Assembly (NCBI GenBank): GCA_029212925.1
Contig: JARGOB010000005.1
Location: 31,663 to 95,662 of the forward strand
Length of the DNA stretch: 64,000 nucleotides
Source: Coxiellaceae bacterium
GTDB taxonomy: Bacteria; Pseudomonadota; Gammaproteobacteria; Coxiellales; Coxiellaceae
Direction of reading: 5' to 3'
The translations under genes were made by a program, and so were the position numbers. A model generated the notes under the pieces. It searched no databases. It was not told the DNA's origin and worked only from the letters and a program-made list of their open reading frames with translations. Positions 7,926 through 17,125 of this stretch are shown piece after piece. The first letter of the stretch is position 1. The number at the start of each line of letters is the position of its first letter.

Positions 7926-8777
7926 ATGAAACAGTCGACCGAAATCAATTACCAACAACGCATATTGCGCGTGCTGAGCTATATCAATAAGCATCTTGAT
8001 GATGAACTGAGCTTGGAGCAACTAGCGGAATTGGCATATTTTTCACCGTATCATTTTCATCGCATTTTTACACAGATCACCGGTGAGTCATTAAAAGAGT
8101 ATATCCGTCGTCGTAAAACGCATCGTGCGATTATGCATTTGGGGCTGACTGATCGTACCATTACTCAAATCGCGTTTGATGCCGGCTTTGGTTCAACCGA
8201 AGCGTTTAGCCGCCATATTAAAAAGCATTTTAAAGTATCGCCACGTGAAGTGCGTCACGGCTCACAACAGATGATCGATAAACTGGATCAATTGTACGGC
8301 AATAAACCGACGATTGATGTAGAAATTATTGAGCGTGAGCCCACACAACTGGCCTATCTATTACATATTGGTCCCTATGAGGAAGCGGTTTATGCTTGGG
8401 AACATATAGCGCAACTGGTGGGCTTGCCCACGCTGATTTCGAATGAAACCCATTGCTACGGCATCCCATATGATCACCCACACCTCACCGACCCAGAGAA
8501 ATGTCATTATGCTGCATGCATTAGTTGGCAAGATCGTTTTGCTGAGATTGATGAACTGCACCACATGACTTTGGCAGGTGGCAGGTATGCGAAAGTCGTG
8601 CACCATGGTAATGTGGCGAATATTGAGCAAACCTATGATCAATTTACGCGATACATCGTGCAACAAGATAAACTCGACTTTGCAGAATCACCCAGCATCA
8701 TGCATTACGTTAATATGACTCACTTTGAAGACCCAGAAAAACAAGTCACTGAGATTTTCTTTCCGCTGACCAAATAA
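7926..8777 (+). CDS. AraC-family regulator with GyrI-like effector-binding domain
   Basis: 283 residues from ATG 7926; a TTG 17 codons upstream has no ribosome site. The N-terminal two-HTH AraC domain is clear (ILRVLSYINKHLDDELSLEQLAELAYFSPYHFHRIFTQITGESLKEYIRRRK, then TITQIAFDAGFGSTEAFSRHIKKHFKVSPREVR). From about residue 120 a GyrI-like/SOUL-type ligand domain follows (VEIIEREPTQLAYLLHIGPYEEAV, AGGRYAKVVHHG). Such proteins, like E. coli Rob in architecture, sense small amphipathic molecules. The gene stands alone, so its target is unknown. Confidence 0.92.
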   Translation: MKQSTEINYQQRILRVLSYINKHLDDELSLEQLAELAYFSPYHFHRIFTQITGESLKEYIRRRKTHRAIMHLGLTDRTITQIAFDAGFGSTEAFSRHIKKHFKVSPREVRHGSQQMIDKLDQLYGNKPTIDVEIIEREPTQLAYLLHIGPYEEAVYAWEHIAQLVGLPTLISNETHCYGIPYDHPHLTDPEKCHYAACISWQDRFAEIDELHHMTLAGGRYAKVVHHGNVANIEQTYDQFTRYIVQQDKLDFAESPSIMHYVNMTHFEDPEKQVTEIFFPLTK

Positions 8778-8806
8778 ATACAACTCCATAGCTCTGAATT
8801 TAATTA

Positions 8807-8949
8807 GATAACTGCCTTAGCCAGTAAGGCTGGCAGGGGTACCTTTCGAACGGCGTGTGGTACACGGAAGTAAGGGAACACGAGGATAGGGACATCCGTT
8901 CGCGAGAAAGGTATCCCTGAAAGCCTTACGCGGCACGATGGCAGTTATC
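8807..8949 (+). repeat. Structured ~107-base repeat, copy A, with extended inverted ends
   Basis: Outer inverted repeat GATAACTGCC (8807-8816) / GGCAGTTATC (8940-8949) is perfect. The conserved 107-base core (8824-8930) has nested arms GTAAGGCT/AGCCTTAC, TACCTTTC/GAAAGGTA and CGAACGG/CCGTTCG around a small hairpin CGTGT-GGT-ACACG. Copies B (16814-16919, minus) and C (40892-40998) share sequence and fold. The right end runs into the probable promoter of the thioesterase gene. Confidence 0.9.
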
Positions 8950-8973
8950 AAAGCCAACAGTTTTTGCTACAAT
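8945..8973 (+). promoter_or_regulatory. Candidate promoter of the thioesterase gene
   Basis: TTATCA (8945-8950), a 17-base spacer and TACAAT (8968-8973). The ATG is only 7 bases after the -10-like box, so the transcript would be leaderless or nearly so. The -35-like box is part of the repeat end. Confidence 0.5.
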
Positions 8974-8980
8974 CCCTTCG

Positions 8981-9448
8981 ATGACAAAAAAACTCAGCTT
9001 ACAACAACAATACGCCAAAAACAGCATTTGCTTTGGCTGTGGCCCCGCCAATAATAAAGGCTTGCATATCAATAGTTATATTGAAGGCGATAAAGTGATT
9101 GCCGAATTCTCACCACAACCCGAACATCAAGCATTTGAAGGTGCGGTATCCGGCGGCATTGTCGGCGTGCTGATGGATTGTCATTGTAATTGGACGGCTT
9201 GTTGGGCACTGATGCAACACCAAAACTTGAACACCCCACCCTGCACGGTCACTGCAGAATATTGCATCCAACTCAAAAGACCCACCCCCAGCGATAGCAT
9301 ATTACGCTTAGAAGCATGGGTTGAAAACATCAGTGGTCATAAGGCCATGACTGCTGGACGCATTATTGCTAACGATAAAATCACCGCTACCTGCCAAGGT
9401 ACATTTGTTGCCGTCAACGAGTCTCATCCCGCCTACCATCGCTGGTAA
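8981..9448 (+). CDS. PaaI-type hotdog-fold acyl-CoA thioesterase
   Basis: 155 residues. The N-terminal block NSICFGCGPANNKGLHI is characteristic of THEM4/PaaI-like thioesterases. HQAFEGAVSGGIVGVLMDCHCNW gives the hot-dog helix with the usual position of the general base, and VTAEYCIQLKRPTP the following strand. It probably hydrolyses acyl-CoA thioesters; the substrate cannot be told. There is no Shine-Dalgarno site before ATG 8981, which fits the short-leader promoter noted upstream. No operon partner. Confidence 0.85.
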   Translation: MTKKLSLQQQYAKNSICFGCGPANNKGLHINSYIEGDKVIAEFSPQPEHQAFEGAVSGGIVGVLMDCHCNWTACWALMQHQNLNTPPCTVTAEYCIQLKRPTPSDSILRLEAWVENISGHKAMTAGRIIANDKITATCQGTFVAVNESHPAYHRW

Positions 9449-9561
9449 CATGGGCAAGATAGCATCACCCACTTAGTTCTAGACGCGGCGCAAGCGAGTG
9501 AATCGAGGGCGTGTATAGAGACATACATAACCGATGATCGAGCTTGCAACAATGTATAGAG

Positions 9562-10245
9562 CTAGCGACCTGGTTCGTCATTCCATAGGATTTTATGCAA
9601 CTGCAATTGAAAACGCACGGGCAATTGATCAACCACAATCCAATCGGCCAATTCACGCGCCTTGATTTGCTCAAAGCTCGGTGAAAACAACACCGGACAA
9701 CACGATAGCAATTGATGTTCTTCAATAATTTGTTTCGCCCAGTCATAATCAGCGCGACTGCACAATACAAATTTGAGTTGATCATTCGGCTGCAACAATC
9801 CCATATTCTGCCAACGATTCTTGCTCACTTCACCTGAGTCAGGTGTTTTGATATCCACGACACGACTGACACGATCATCCACCTTGCTGATATCCAATGC
9901 ACCACTGGTTTCCAATGATACGGCATAACCTAAATCACACAGTCTTTTCATCAGAAGAATAACTGCCGGCTGCGCTAACGGCTCACCACCAGACACAGTA
10001 ATATGTTTTAGTGTTGTGTGTTTTTGTGCTTGCGCAACGATATCATCGAGTGAAATACGCTTGCCACCATGAAATGCATATTCAGTGTCACAATACTGGC
10101 AACGCAATGGGCAACCGGTTAAACGAATAAACAGCGTGGGCCAGCCGACAGTGTCGGCTTCACCCTGCAGTGAATAAAAGATTTCGGTAATCCGTAGTGA
10201 TTCACCAACCCTTTCCTTGTGGTCGTTAACGACCTCATTGGACAT
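9562..10245 (-). CDS. queE: QueE, 7-carboxy-7-deazaguanine synthase
   Basis: 227 residues. Radical SAM enzyme of queuosine/7-deazaguanine biosynthesis, converting 6-carboxytetrahydropterin to 7-carboxy-7-deazaguanine. The N-terminus has ITEIFYSLQGEADTVGWPTLFIRLTGCPLRCQYCDTEYAF, which holds the CxxxCxxC iron-sulfur motif. ITVSGGEPLAQ is the SAM-binding GGE region. ATG 10245 (GGAAAG upstream) is chosen over an ATG eight codons earlier; it overlaps the cpoB end by 11 bases. Position directly after cpoB is the order seen in many gammaproteobacteria. Confidence 0.95.
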   Translation of the reverse strand: MSNEVVNDHKERVGESLRITEIFYSLQGEADTVGWPTLFIRLTGCPLRCQYCDTEYAFHGGKRISLDDIVAQAQKHTTLKHITVSGGEPLAQPAVILLMKRLCDLGYAVSLETSGALDISKVDDRVSRVVDIKTPDSGEVSKNRWQNMGLLQPNDQLKFVLCSRADYDWAKQIIEEHQLLSCCPVLFSPSFEQIKARELADWIVVDQLPVRFQLQLHKILWNDEPGR

Positions 10246-11272
10246 GGTTAGTTTCTTTCCCCGCGGCAATTTGTTGTAATTGAATGCTGGCCAATTGCGC
10301 GGCTGTTGTACCTGGGTACTGCTTCTTCAGCGCGGTATATTCGTTTTTAGCGATAGCCGTTTTACCCTGGCTCATATGAATCATAGCAATCTTTAACTTA
10401 GAATCTGCCACTTTATTACTTTTTGGGTAATTCTTAACAACCGTTGAAAATTCATTGACTGCTTTATCGGTTTGGCTTTGGCGCAAATAGATTTCACCCA
10501 ACCAATAGTGCGCATTCACTGCATAACGACCATTCGGATAACTGCTCAAATAATTTTGCAAGCCTTCCATCGCCGGTGTGAACTTTTTCTTTAATACTAA
10601 GGCAAAAGCTGTCTGATAGGTTTGCGCATCTTTTAAGTTAAAGTTTTGTGATGCCACATTGCTATTTAATTGGCTAGTCACATTACTGCCTGCTGCTTTA
10701 TTGCTATTGCTGCTAGGGTTGCTTGAACTACTGCTGGACGCGGGGCCTGTGCTATTGGTGCTACTGTCATCACCATTACCAGAATTATTCACTAACGCTT
10801 TTAACTGCTGAATACGCTGGTCAACATCTTGATAGAAGCTACGCTGCTGTGTGTTGAGCAATTTCAAATCATGTGATTGCACTTGCAATTGACCACGCAA
10901 CTGTTGAATTTGGTTTTGCAGATCACTGATCTGCTGAGGTAAGTTCATTGCCGTGATGTTTTGTACTTGACGTGCCAATTGCCCCAAGCGCTGACCGACC
11001 GGCGCAGAACTATCCATGGCAACCGATGTTGTGGATGCTACTGGCTGATTCGATGCATTACTGCTTGAAGATGAATCAGAATCATCCGCATTGGCATCAT
11101 TATCACTAACGTCCGTCACCTTAGCTGGCTGTTGCGCATTGGTATTCGCCGCCAATTGCACATTGTCATTGATATCGACAACCGGAGCAGGATTATCTGC
11201 ATAGATAAAACAAACAGCTGCTAAACCTGCAGCAGCTGTTACACCTAAAATAGATTTTTTTGATTTAAACAT
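10235..11272 (-). CDS. cpoB: CpoB (YbgF), periplasmic Tol-Pal coordinator
   Basis: 345 residues with an N-terminal signal peptide (KKSILGVTAAAGLAAVCFIYA). A long Asn/Ser/Asp-rich low-complexity stretch follows, then a coiled coil at ~95-160 (LGQLARQVQNITAM...QISDLQNQIQQLRGQLQ), a second Ser-rich linker, and TPR repeats from ~218 to the end (YQTAFALVLKKKFTPAMEGL, AVNAHYWLGEIYLRQSQTDKAV, ADSKLKIAMIHMSQGK). CpoB links Tol to PBP1B activity during division in E. coli. The Ser/Asn linkers are longer than usual. Three bases separate it from pal. Confidence 0.95.
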   Translation of the reverse strand: MFKSKKSILGVTAAAGLAAVCFIYADNPAPVVDINDNVQLAANTNAQQPAKVTDVSDNDANADDSDSSSSSNASNQPVASTTSVAMDSSAPVGQRLGQLARQVQNITAMNLPQQISDLQNQIQQLRGQLQVQSHDLKLLNTQQRSFYQDVDQRIQQLKALVNNSGNGDDSSTNSTGPASSSSSSNPSSNSNKAAGSNVTSQLNSNVASQNFNLKDAQTYQTAFALVLKKKFTPAMEGLQNYLSSYPNGRYAVNAHYWLGEIYLRQSQTDKAVNEFSTVVKNYPKSNKVADSKLKIAMIHMSQGKTAIAKNEYTALKKQYPGTTAAQLASIQLQQIAAGKETNHVQ

Positions 11273-11275
11273 TTT

Positions 11276-11869
11276 TTAAGTTGCCTCATAAACCAAGTTA
11301 ACACGGCGATTTAAACGCCACGCGGCTTCATTTCCACCAAACACAGCCGGACGTTCTTTGCCGTAGCTGACCAATTTTATTTGGTCTTTAGAAACGCCAT
11401 GCTGTAATAAAATATCTTCAATTGTTTGATCACGGCGCCAGCCTAAACCAATATTAAATTCGCGGCTACCCCGATCGTCGGTATTTCCTTCCAAACGCAC
11501 TTTGGCATTGGGGTTGTTCACTAAATAATTCGCTTGCGCTACAATCGCGGCCATATCAGCTTGACGCTTTAGTCCACTGCTATTAAACGTAAAATAATAG
11601 GTTTGATTTTCCGGTGCTCTTGTCGAATTCTTTACCATATTAGGGTAGCTGCCATCACTGGCGTCGGCTGTTACAGCACCACTTTGACCATCTACCGCTT
11701 GCTTGCCATTCAACGCATAAGTCTGCGCGCCACCGGCATCGGCTGCATTCGCTGTTTGTGATGCCACAGCATTAGTATCTGAAGAATTCTTACCTGCCAT
11801 ATTACAAGCACTCAAACTAAATGCACACGCTACAATTACCGCAGGCATCGTTAACGTATTGAATTTCAT
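11276..11869 (-). CDS. pal: Pal, peptidoglycan-associated lipoprotein
   Basis: 197 residues. Lipobox LSAC with Cys22. A Gly/Ala/Asp-rich linker precedes an OmpA-like peptidoglycan-binding domain from ~90 (TYYFTFNSSGLKRQADMAAIVAQANYL, then VRLEGNTDDRGSREFNIGLGWRRDQTI and IKLVSYGKERPAVFG). The Asp and Arg that bind the diaminopimelate peptide are present in the NTDDRGS...GWRR region. It is an outer-membrane anchor for the Tol system. Confidence 0.97.
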   Translation of the reverse strand: MKFNTLTMPAVIVACAFSLSACNMAGKNSSDTNAVASQTANAADAGGAQTYALNGKQAVDGQSGAVTADASDGSYPNMVKNSTRAPENQTYYFTFNSSGLKRQADMAAIVAQANYLVNNPNAKVRLEGNTDDRGSREFNIGLGWRRDQTIEDILLQHGVSKDQIKLVSYGKERPAVFGGNEAAWRLNRRVNLVYEAT

Positions 11870-11887
11870 GGTTATCCTCCCTTTAAA

Positions 11888-13195
11888 TTACCCTTGCAAA
11901 TAGGGCGACCAAGCTGGCTCTTGTACATTACCTTCCCGCGCGGGCAAACGCAACTTTATTCGACCATCGGTTGACACCATTGCCAGCACGCCACGACCAC
12001 CATAACTGGTGGCATAAATTACCATCTTACCGTTTGGCGCCAAGCTCGGTGACTCATCGGAATTGGCGCGCGTTAATACGTTGACGCGACCGCTCGATAA
12101 GTCTTGTTTGGCGATACCAAATAAACCACTTTTACGATGTAACATCACGATACTTTTTTCATCTGGCAAGAAACGTGCACGCGCATTGTAGTTGCCATCG
12201 TAAGTCACACGATTGATCTTACCACTGTCTAAATCATACTGATAAATTTGCGGGTTACCGCCACGATTAGAAGTAAACAGTAATGAACGACCATCCGGAG
12301 CCCAGTTAGGCTCGGTATCGATCGAGCGACCACGAGTAAGCTCGGTTAATTGCTGACTGCGCAAGTCTAAAGTAAATAACTTAGGATTACCCGACCGAGT
12401 TAAGACCAAGGCCACCTTATCACCCTTAGGCGAAAATGCTGGAGCCCCATTGATACCTGGCAAAGCGCTTATTTTGCTGCGCTTACCCGTAGCGAGTTGC
12501 TGCACGTAAACCGCAGCGCGGTGCCCCTCAAACGACACATAAGCAATCTGCTTACCATCCGGTGTCCACGCGGGTGACATGATCGGCATAGTCGACACCA
12601 ACAGCGGGCGTGGATTAAAGCCATCAGCATCACTGACCTCTAACGCATAACGCGATGGCTTGCCAGCTTCATGTTTCACCAATACATAGGCAAGCTTAGT
12701 AGAAAAAATACCACGTGTGCCGGTCAATTTTTGGTAGATCATATCGCTGATGCGATGTGCCACTTGACGCAGATCATCTTTGCTAACGGTAAAAGTTTGA
12801 TTCACTAGCACTGCTTTTGAATACACATCTATCAACTTCACTTTGACATTAAAGCGATTACCAAACGTTGAAGACACACTGCCCAGTAATACATCATTAA
12901 CACCCAATTGACGCCACTGGTTATAGTGCAATTTTTGCATTTGCGCAGTGACATTATCAATCACTGGATTCAGCACACGGAATTGACCGCTATGGGTTAA
13001 GTCATTGGTCACCACTTGCTCAACCGTTTGATCACCTGGGCCTTGTACCGCACCACCAGCAAAATTAGCGATGGCAATGGGGATCGCTTTGCCGATACCT
13101 TGGGTTAATTCAAGGTTTAATGCTGCCATGCTGGTGAGTGGCAAGCTGGCTAACAACGTTAGCATGAGTGCGATAAATATCTGCTTCAATTTCAT
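11888..13195 (-). CDS. tolB: TolB, periplasmic beta-propeller of the Tol-Pal system
   Basis: 435 residues with a signal peptide ending around SMA (residue 24). The N-terminal domain ([29 protein letters not shown]...GQFRVLNP) is followed by the six-bladed propeller, with repeated blocks such as [61 protein letters not shown] and [19 protein letters not shown]. It binds Pal and TolA. Three bases separate it from tolA. Confidence 0.97.
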   Translation of the reverse strand: MKLKQIFIALMLTLLASLPLTSMAALNLELTQGIGKAIPIAIANFAGGAVQGPGDQTVEQVVTNDLTHSGQFRVLNPVIDNVTAQMQKLHYNQWRQLGVNDVLLGSVSSTFGNRFNVKVKLIDVYSKAVLVNQTFTVSKDDLRQVAHRISDMIYQKLTGTRGIFSTKLAYVLVKHEAGKPSRYALEVSDADGFNPRPLLVSTMPIMSPAWTPDGKQIAYVSFEGHRAAVYVQQLATGKRSKISALPGINGAPAFSPKGDKVALVLTRSGNPKLFTLDLRSQQLTELTRGRSIDTEPNWAPDGRSLLFTSNRGGNPQIYQYDLDSGKINRVTYDGNYNARARFLPDEKSIVMLHRKSGLFGIAKQDLSSGRVNVLTRANSDESPSLAPNGKMVIYATSYGGRGVLAMVSTDGRIKLRLPAREGNVQEPAWSPYLQG

Positions 13196-13198
13196 AAA

Positions 13199-14089
13199 CT
13201 ACCCTATTTCGCTATCTACTACGGATTCTGGACGTACAGTTAAGCTGAGCTCTCGAAATTTGTCAAATAATGCCGGATCTTTGGGTACCGGTAATGGCGA
13301 CGCTTTATATACAGCGGTCGTTGCCGAGCGATCCAGCGCTGAATTACCGCTGCTTCGTACGGTTTTAACGTTTAACACCACACCGCCAGGGCCTAACCGA
13401 ACCATCAGCTCACAACTGAGTTTTTTACTCACCCCTGAAGGCACTAACCAACGCTGGCTAATGGCTTGCAATATTTGTGTTTTATATTTATCTACCGCCA
13501 ATGCTGTCGCGCGCGCCTGGGCCTGAGCTTTTGCTTGTTGAATGCTGTTTTGCTCAGCTTGCAACTGTTGTTGCATCATCGCTTGTTGTAATTTTTTTTG
13601 CTGCGCTTGCAATGCCGCACGTTGCTTCGCGACTTTTATCGCCTTAGCTTTTGCTGCAGCTTTAGCAGCCGCCACTTTTGCTTTCGCTTGTGCCGCGGCT
13701 TTGGCCGCTGCTTTCGCTTTCGCCAATGCTAATGCCTTGGCTTTTGCTTTAGCACGCAACTTGGCTTGTGCACGCGCTTTTGCCTTCGCTATTGCCTTCG
13801 CCTTAGCGAGTGCAATCGCACGTTTTTTTGCTGCTGCCGCACGTTTGGCTTTTAATTTAGCTTGCTTGATATCATCAACACGCTTTACTTGTTTGTTGAC
13901 TTGCTTCACCGAAATCGCATGCGCTTGCACCACTTTAACCGGTGCCTTTGCTGTCATCTGCAGTTGTTTATAAGACGTGCCTTTGATTTCAATCGTCATC
14001 GATATAATTAATATCAAATGCAGCACTACCGCGACAATCAACGGCCATCTATATTCTGCTGGAATTTTTTTATAAGCCTTCACTACCAT
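13199..14089 (-). CDS. tolA: TolA, inner-membrane energy-coupling protein
   Basis: 296 residues. One N-terminal membrane helix (WPLIVAVVLHLILIISMTIEI, ~15-35), then a long Ala/Lys-rich helical domain (~70-190) with repeated AKAKA and AAAKA words. The C-terminal globular domain (~200-296) includes ISQRWLVPSGVSKKLSCELMVRLGPGG and ALDRSATTAVYKASPLPVPKDP. TolA spans the periplasm and contacts TolB/Pal. Its usual partners tolQ and tolR are not upstream; proS is, 14 bases away. Confidence 0.96.
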   Translation of the reverse strand: MVVKAYKKIPAEYRWPLIVAVVLHLILIISMTIEIKGTSYKQLQMTAKAPVKVVQAHAISVKQVNKQVKRVDDIKQAKLKAKRAAAAKKRAIALAKAKAIAKAKARAQAKLRAKAKAKALALAKAKAAAKAAAQAKAKVAAAKAAAKAKAIKVAKQRAALQAQQKKLQQAMMQQQLQAEQNSIQQAKAQAQARATALAVDKYKTQILQAISQRWLVPSGVSKKLSCELMVRLGPGGVVLNVKTVRSSGNSALDRSATTAVYKASPLPVPKDPALFDKFRELSLTVRPESVVDSEIG

Positions 14090-14103
14090 CCTGGCTCCAA
14101 CTG

Positions 14104-15822
14104 CTATATGCCAACCCGTTCTGCCAATGCGGCCAAAATATCATTGAACGGTAAATGCTCAATCACTCCGGTGCGGCGAGATTTATATTCAATTGTACCA
14201 TTATCCAAACCGGATTCACTGACAACGACACGATGAGGAATACCAATTAAATCACTATCAGCAAACATAATACCTGGACGCTCTTTACGGTCATCGAATA
14301 GTACATCATAACCGGCCGTGCACAACTCACCGTATAATTGCTCGGCGGCTTGTTTGACGCGGTAGGATTTATGCATTTGCATCGGCAATAATGCAATTTC
14401 AAACGGCGCCATTGCATCTGGCCACACAATACCGCGCTCATCGTGGTGTTGCTCAATCGCTGCCGCCACAATACGCGTCACACCAATGCCATAACAACCA
14501 CTTAATAAGGTTACATTCTTACCATTTTCATTTAATACGGACACGCCCATCGATTTAGTATAAACATCACCATTTTGGAAAATATGACCGACCTCAATAC
14601 CGCGTACCAATGTTAAGCTACCTTCACCATCCGGACTCAAATCGCCGTCTACTACATTGCGCAAATCCGCCACCATATTACGTGGATGATCGCGCTTCCA
14701 ATGCACGTGCTGGTAGTGAAAACCCTCTTCATTCGCACCCGCGGTAAAATCTACCAACACCGCTGCATCACGATCGACAATCACCGGGATATCCAAACCA
14801 ATCGGACCCAATGAACCAAAACCACAGCCTAAGGCCGCTTTGACTTCAGCTTCATCTGCCATTTGTAATGGACTGGCCACTTCAACACACGCCGCTGCTT
14901 TAATATCATTTAAAGCGTGATCACCGCGTAAAACCAAGGCAACTAACGGCTGTTCTTCACCTTTCACCACCAATGTTTTGATACCACGCGCTAAAGGCTC
15001 ATCAAAAAAGTCAGCCACGTCTTGCATGGTTTTGCAATTAGGCGTTGCCACTTTTACCATCGCCTCGGCAGCATCTAAATCTACTTCTGGCGTTTTGGGC
15101 GCTAATGCTTCAGCACGCTCAACATTGGCGGCATAGTCACTCTTACCACAATAAGCAATCACATCTTCACCCGACTGCGCCAACACCTGAAACTCATGTG
15201 AGGTATTACCACCAATCGCACCGGAATCGGCTATGACTGCACGGTAATTTAAACCCAAACGCGTAAAGATATTGCAATAGGCTTGATACATCGTGTCATA
15301 AGTTTTAGCCATTGACTCTTGATCCATATGAAAGGAGTAAGCATCTTTCATAATAAATTCACGTGAACGCATCACACCAAAGCGTGGACGAATCTCATCA
15401 CGAAATTTAGTTTGAATTTGATAAAACGAAATCGGTAATTGTTTATAACTCTTAATATCATTACGCACCACATCAGCGATGATTTCTTCATGCGTAGGGC
15501 CATAACAAAATTCACGCTCGTGACGATCAGTAATGCGCAATAACTCAGGGCCATATTTATCCCAACGCCCCGACTCTTGCCACAACTCTGCCGGTTGCAC
15601 AGAGGGCATTAACATTTCCATCGCACCCGCTTCATCCATTGCATGACGAATCACTTTCTCAACGCGACGCAAAACGCGATAACCCAACGGCAACCACGTA
15701 TAGATACCACTCGCCACTTTGCGGATCATGCCCGCACGTAACATCAATTGATGACTGACCAACTCAGCATCGGCTGGGGTCTCACGGGTAGTACTTAATA
15801 AGTATTCGGATGTACGGGTCAT
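14104..15822 (-). CDS. proS: Prolyl-tRNA synthetase, bacterial type
   Basis: 572 residues from ATG 15822 (AAGAG upstream; the TTG six codons earlier is rejected), equal to the usual bacterial ProS length. Class II core motifs: [25 protein letters not shown], then [13 protein letters not shown] and [26 protein letters not shown]. The editing (INS) domain occupies roughly 225-400. The HGTP anticodon domain is C-terminal. It charges tRNA-Pro. It is in a tight co-directional run with the SDR gene upstream and tolA downstream. Confidence 0.97.
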   Translation of the reverse strand: MTRTSEYLLSTTRETPADAELVSHQLMLRAGMIRKVASGIYTWLPLGYRVLRRVEKVIRHAMDEAGAMEMLMPSVQPAELWQESGRWDKYGPELLRITDRHEREFCYGPTHEEIIADVVRNDIKSYKQLPISFYQIQTKFRDEIRPRFGVMRSREFIMKDAYSFHMDQESMAKTYDTMYQAYCNIFTRLGLNYRAVIADSGAIGGNTSHEFQVLAQSGEDVIAYCGKSDYAANVERAEALAPKTPEVDLDAAEAMVKVATPNCKTMQDVADFFDEPLARGIKTLVVKGEEQPLVALVLRGDHALNDIKAAACVEVASPLQMADEAEVKAALGCGFGSLGPIGLDIPVIVDRDAAVLVDFTAGANEEGFHYQHVHWKRDHPRNMVADLRNVVDGDLSPDGEGSLTLVRGIEVGHIFQNGDVYTKSMGVSVLNENGKNVTLLSGCYGIGVTRIVAAAIEQHHDERGIVWPDAMAPFEIALLPMQMHKSYRVKQAAEQLYGELCTAGYDVLFDDRKERPGIMFADSDLIGIPHRVVVSESGLDNGTIEYKSRRTGVIEHLPFNDILAALAERVGI

Positions 15823-15856
15823 GTTGTTTCTCTTGTCCAAGGTTTAAAGCATTGCG

Positions 15857-16687
15857 TTAAAATCTAGCCATTATCCAGTCAATACAGCGTTCTGGCAAGC
15901 AGCGCGATAGCCACGACATCAAATGAGCTGCAAAAGTAACATAATACATCGGCTTAGGCTTAGCTAAGTAAACGACCTTAACGATCTTTTCGGCTGCTTT
16001 CTCCGCCGTCAATGAGAATGGCAACGGTTTATGCAGCTTATCAAAATCTTGCTGACGGTAACGTTGGTACAACTCTTTATGATGGCTATCACTATCATCC
16101 ACATGCTCAGCAAAAGCTTGCTTGGCATTCGCACGAAACGCTGTACGAATCGCACCCGGGCGAAATGAAATGACCTTAATCGGTGTGTCTTTTAGCTCCA
16201 TACGCATCGCACGTACAAAACTTTCCAACGCATGCTTACTGGCTGAATAAGCACCACGGCATTGCATCGTTAATATGGCTAAAATGGAACTGATAAAAAT
16301 AATGCGGCCACGGCGTTGATCACGCATATAAGGAATCACCAAACGGGTTAATTCCATCGTGCCAAACACATTGATCTGAAACTGGCGATGCAATGCCGAC
16401 GTGCGCAAATCTTCAACAGCCCCCGGCACCGCCGCACCCGCATTATTAATTAGCACATCAATCTTGCCATTACATTGATCGGCCACTTGTTGAACACACG
16501 ACTGAATCGAGTCTTCATTGCTCAACTCCATATGAATAGCTGTGGCACCCAACGCATTTAGCTTTTCAATGTCTTCCGGCTTACGCGCTGTGGCAAAAAC
16601 TTGTTCGCCACGATCAAGCAGTTGCTTAACACAAGCTAAACCAATACCTGAAGAACAACCGGTAATGAGGATATTTTTTTGGGTCAT
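15857..16687 (-). CDS. Short-chain dehydrogenase/reductase
   Basis: 276 residues from ATG 16687 (AAAAGG upstream). Classical SDR: cofactor loop TGCSSGIG at residues 9-16, NNAGAAVPG, and the catalytic Ser/Tyr/Lys set in ISSILAILTMQCRGAYSASKHALESF. Arg in TARKPED after the second strand suggests NADP(H). The extended, hydrophobic C-terminus (YYVTFAAHLMSWLSRCLPERCIDWIMARF) resembles membrane-associated lipid or retinol-type SDRs. Substrate unknown. It is the first gene of the run ending in queE; the gap to proS is 34 bases. Confidence 0.9.
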   Translation of the reverse strand: MTQKNILITGCSSGIGLACVKQLLDRGEQVFATARKPEDIEKLNALGATAIHMELSNEDSIQSCVQQVADQCNGKIDVLINNAGAAVPGAVEDLRTSALHRQFQINVFGTMELTRLVIPYMRDQRRGRIIFISSILAILTMQCRGAYSASKHALESFVRAMRMELKDTPIKVISFRPGAIRTAFRANAKQAFAEHVDDSDSHHKELYQRYRQQDFDKLHKPLPFSLTAEKAAEKIVKVVYLAKPKPMYYVTFAAHLMSWLSRCLPERCIDWIMARF

Positions 16688-16813
16688 CTGTATGCCTTTT
16701 AGTAATTCCGACAAGGATACCGCTAATGCGCTGGTTAATCATTACTTGCGTGCGTTTAATCACAATCAATACGACCAAAAAGCACAAACCTTGAACAAGG
16801 CATGCCGGTAAAA

Positions 16814-16919
16814 CGTAAGGCTGGTGGGCGTTCCTTTCTCTCGAACGGGCTTCCCTGCCCTCGTGTTCCCTTACATCCCTATACCACACGCCGTTCGAAA
16901 GGCACCCCTCCAGCCTTAC
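16814..16919 (-). repeat. Structured ~107-base repeat, copy B (inverted)
   Basis: On the minus strand it starts GTAAGGCTGG and ends CAGCCTTACG. It keeps the core words CTTTCGAACGGCGTGTGGTA and AAGGGAACACGAGG of copy A. The small hairpin is altered: ACACGGAAG of copy A is replaced by TAGGGATG. The length is 106 bases. Confidence 0.9.
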
Positions 16920-16933
16920 TCACATCAGCAGTC

Positions 16934-17001
16934 ATCCCAGTCCCCCGCACTGTCATCCCGGCCCCACGCACTGTCATCCCGGCCCCCGAGCCGGGATCAA
17001 G
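16934..17001. repeat. Short CCCGG palindromic repeat cluster
   Basis: Three successive CATCCC-type units (GCACTGTCATCCC words) ending in a full palindrome CCCGGCCCCCGAGCCGGG. Related single units lie at 30428-30455, 42150-42199, 42876-42902 and 52022-52050, and within the 48-base repeats after sspB. Confidence 0.75.
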
Positions 17002-17014
17002 TATAAAAGGAGTA

Positions 17015-17043
17015 TTGACACCCCCCACCCTCAGGCGTAGGAT
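17015..17043 (+). promoter_or_regulatory. Orphan sigma-70-type promoter
   Basis: Consensus TTGACA (17015-17020), a 17-base spacer and TAGGAT (17038-17043). No gene follows for nearly 500 bases, but a terminator lies 52 bases downstream. Confidence 0.55.
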
Positions 17044-17049
17044 AAAAAG

Positions 17050-17122
17050 TGAGAAAAGTAAAACCCCCAAAAAAGTAAGACTTGTTAGCACGAAAGCCCG
17101 GCTCCCCTGCTGGGCTTTTTCT
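17050..17122 (+). ncRNA. Candidate small RNA (~73 nt)
   Basis: Predicted transcript from the promoter at 17015-17043 to the T run of the hairpin at 17095-17116. It has an A-rich 5' part with a CCCCC word, then a strong 8-bp terminator stem. No known RNA family is recognised. This is inference from a promoter-terminator pair only. Confidence 0.4.
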
Positions 17123-17125
17123 TTT
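17095..17125 (+). terminator. Strong intrinsic terminator
   Basis: AGCCCGGC (17095-17102), loop TCCCCT, GCTGGGCT (17109-17116), then TTTTCTTTT. There is one G-T pair in an otherwise complete 8-bp stem. Confidence 0.8.

Noticed and set aside
13542..13973. Ala/Cys-rich open frame on the plus strand opposite tolA
   Set aside because: It is the mirror of the repetitive Ala/Lys codons of tolA and has no ribosome site or family resemblance.
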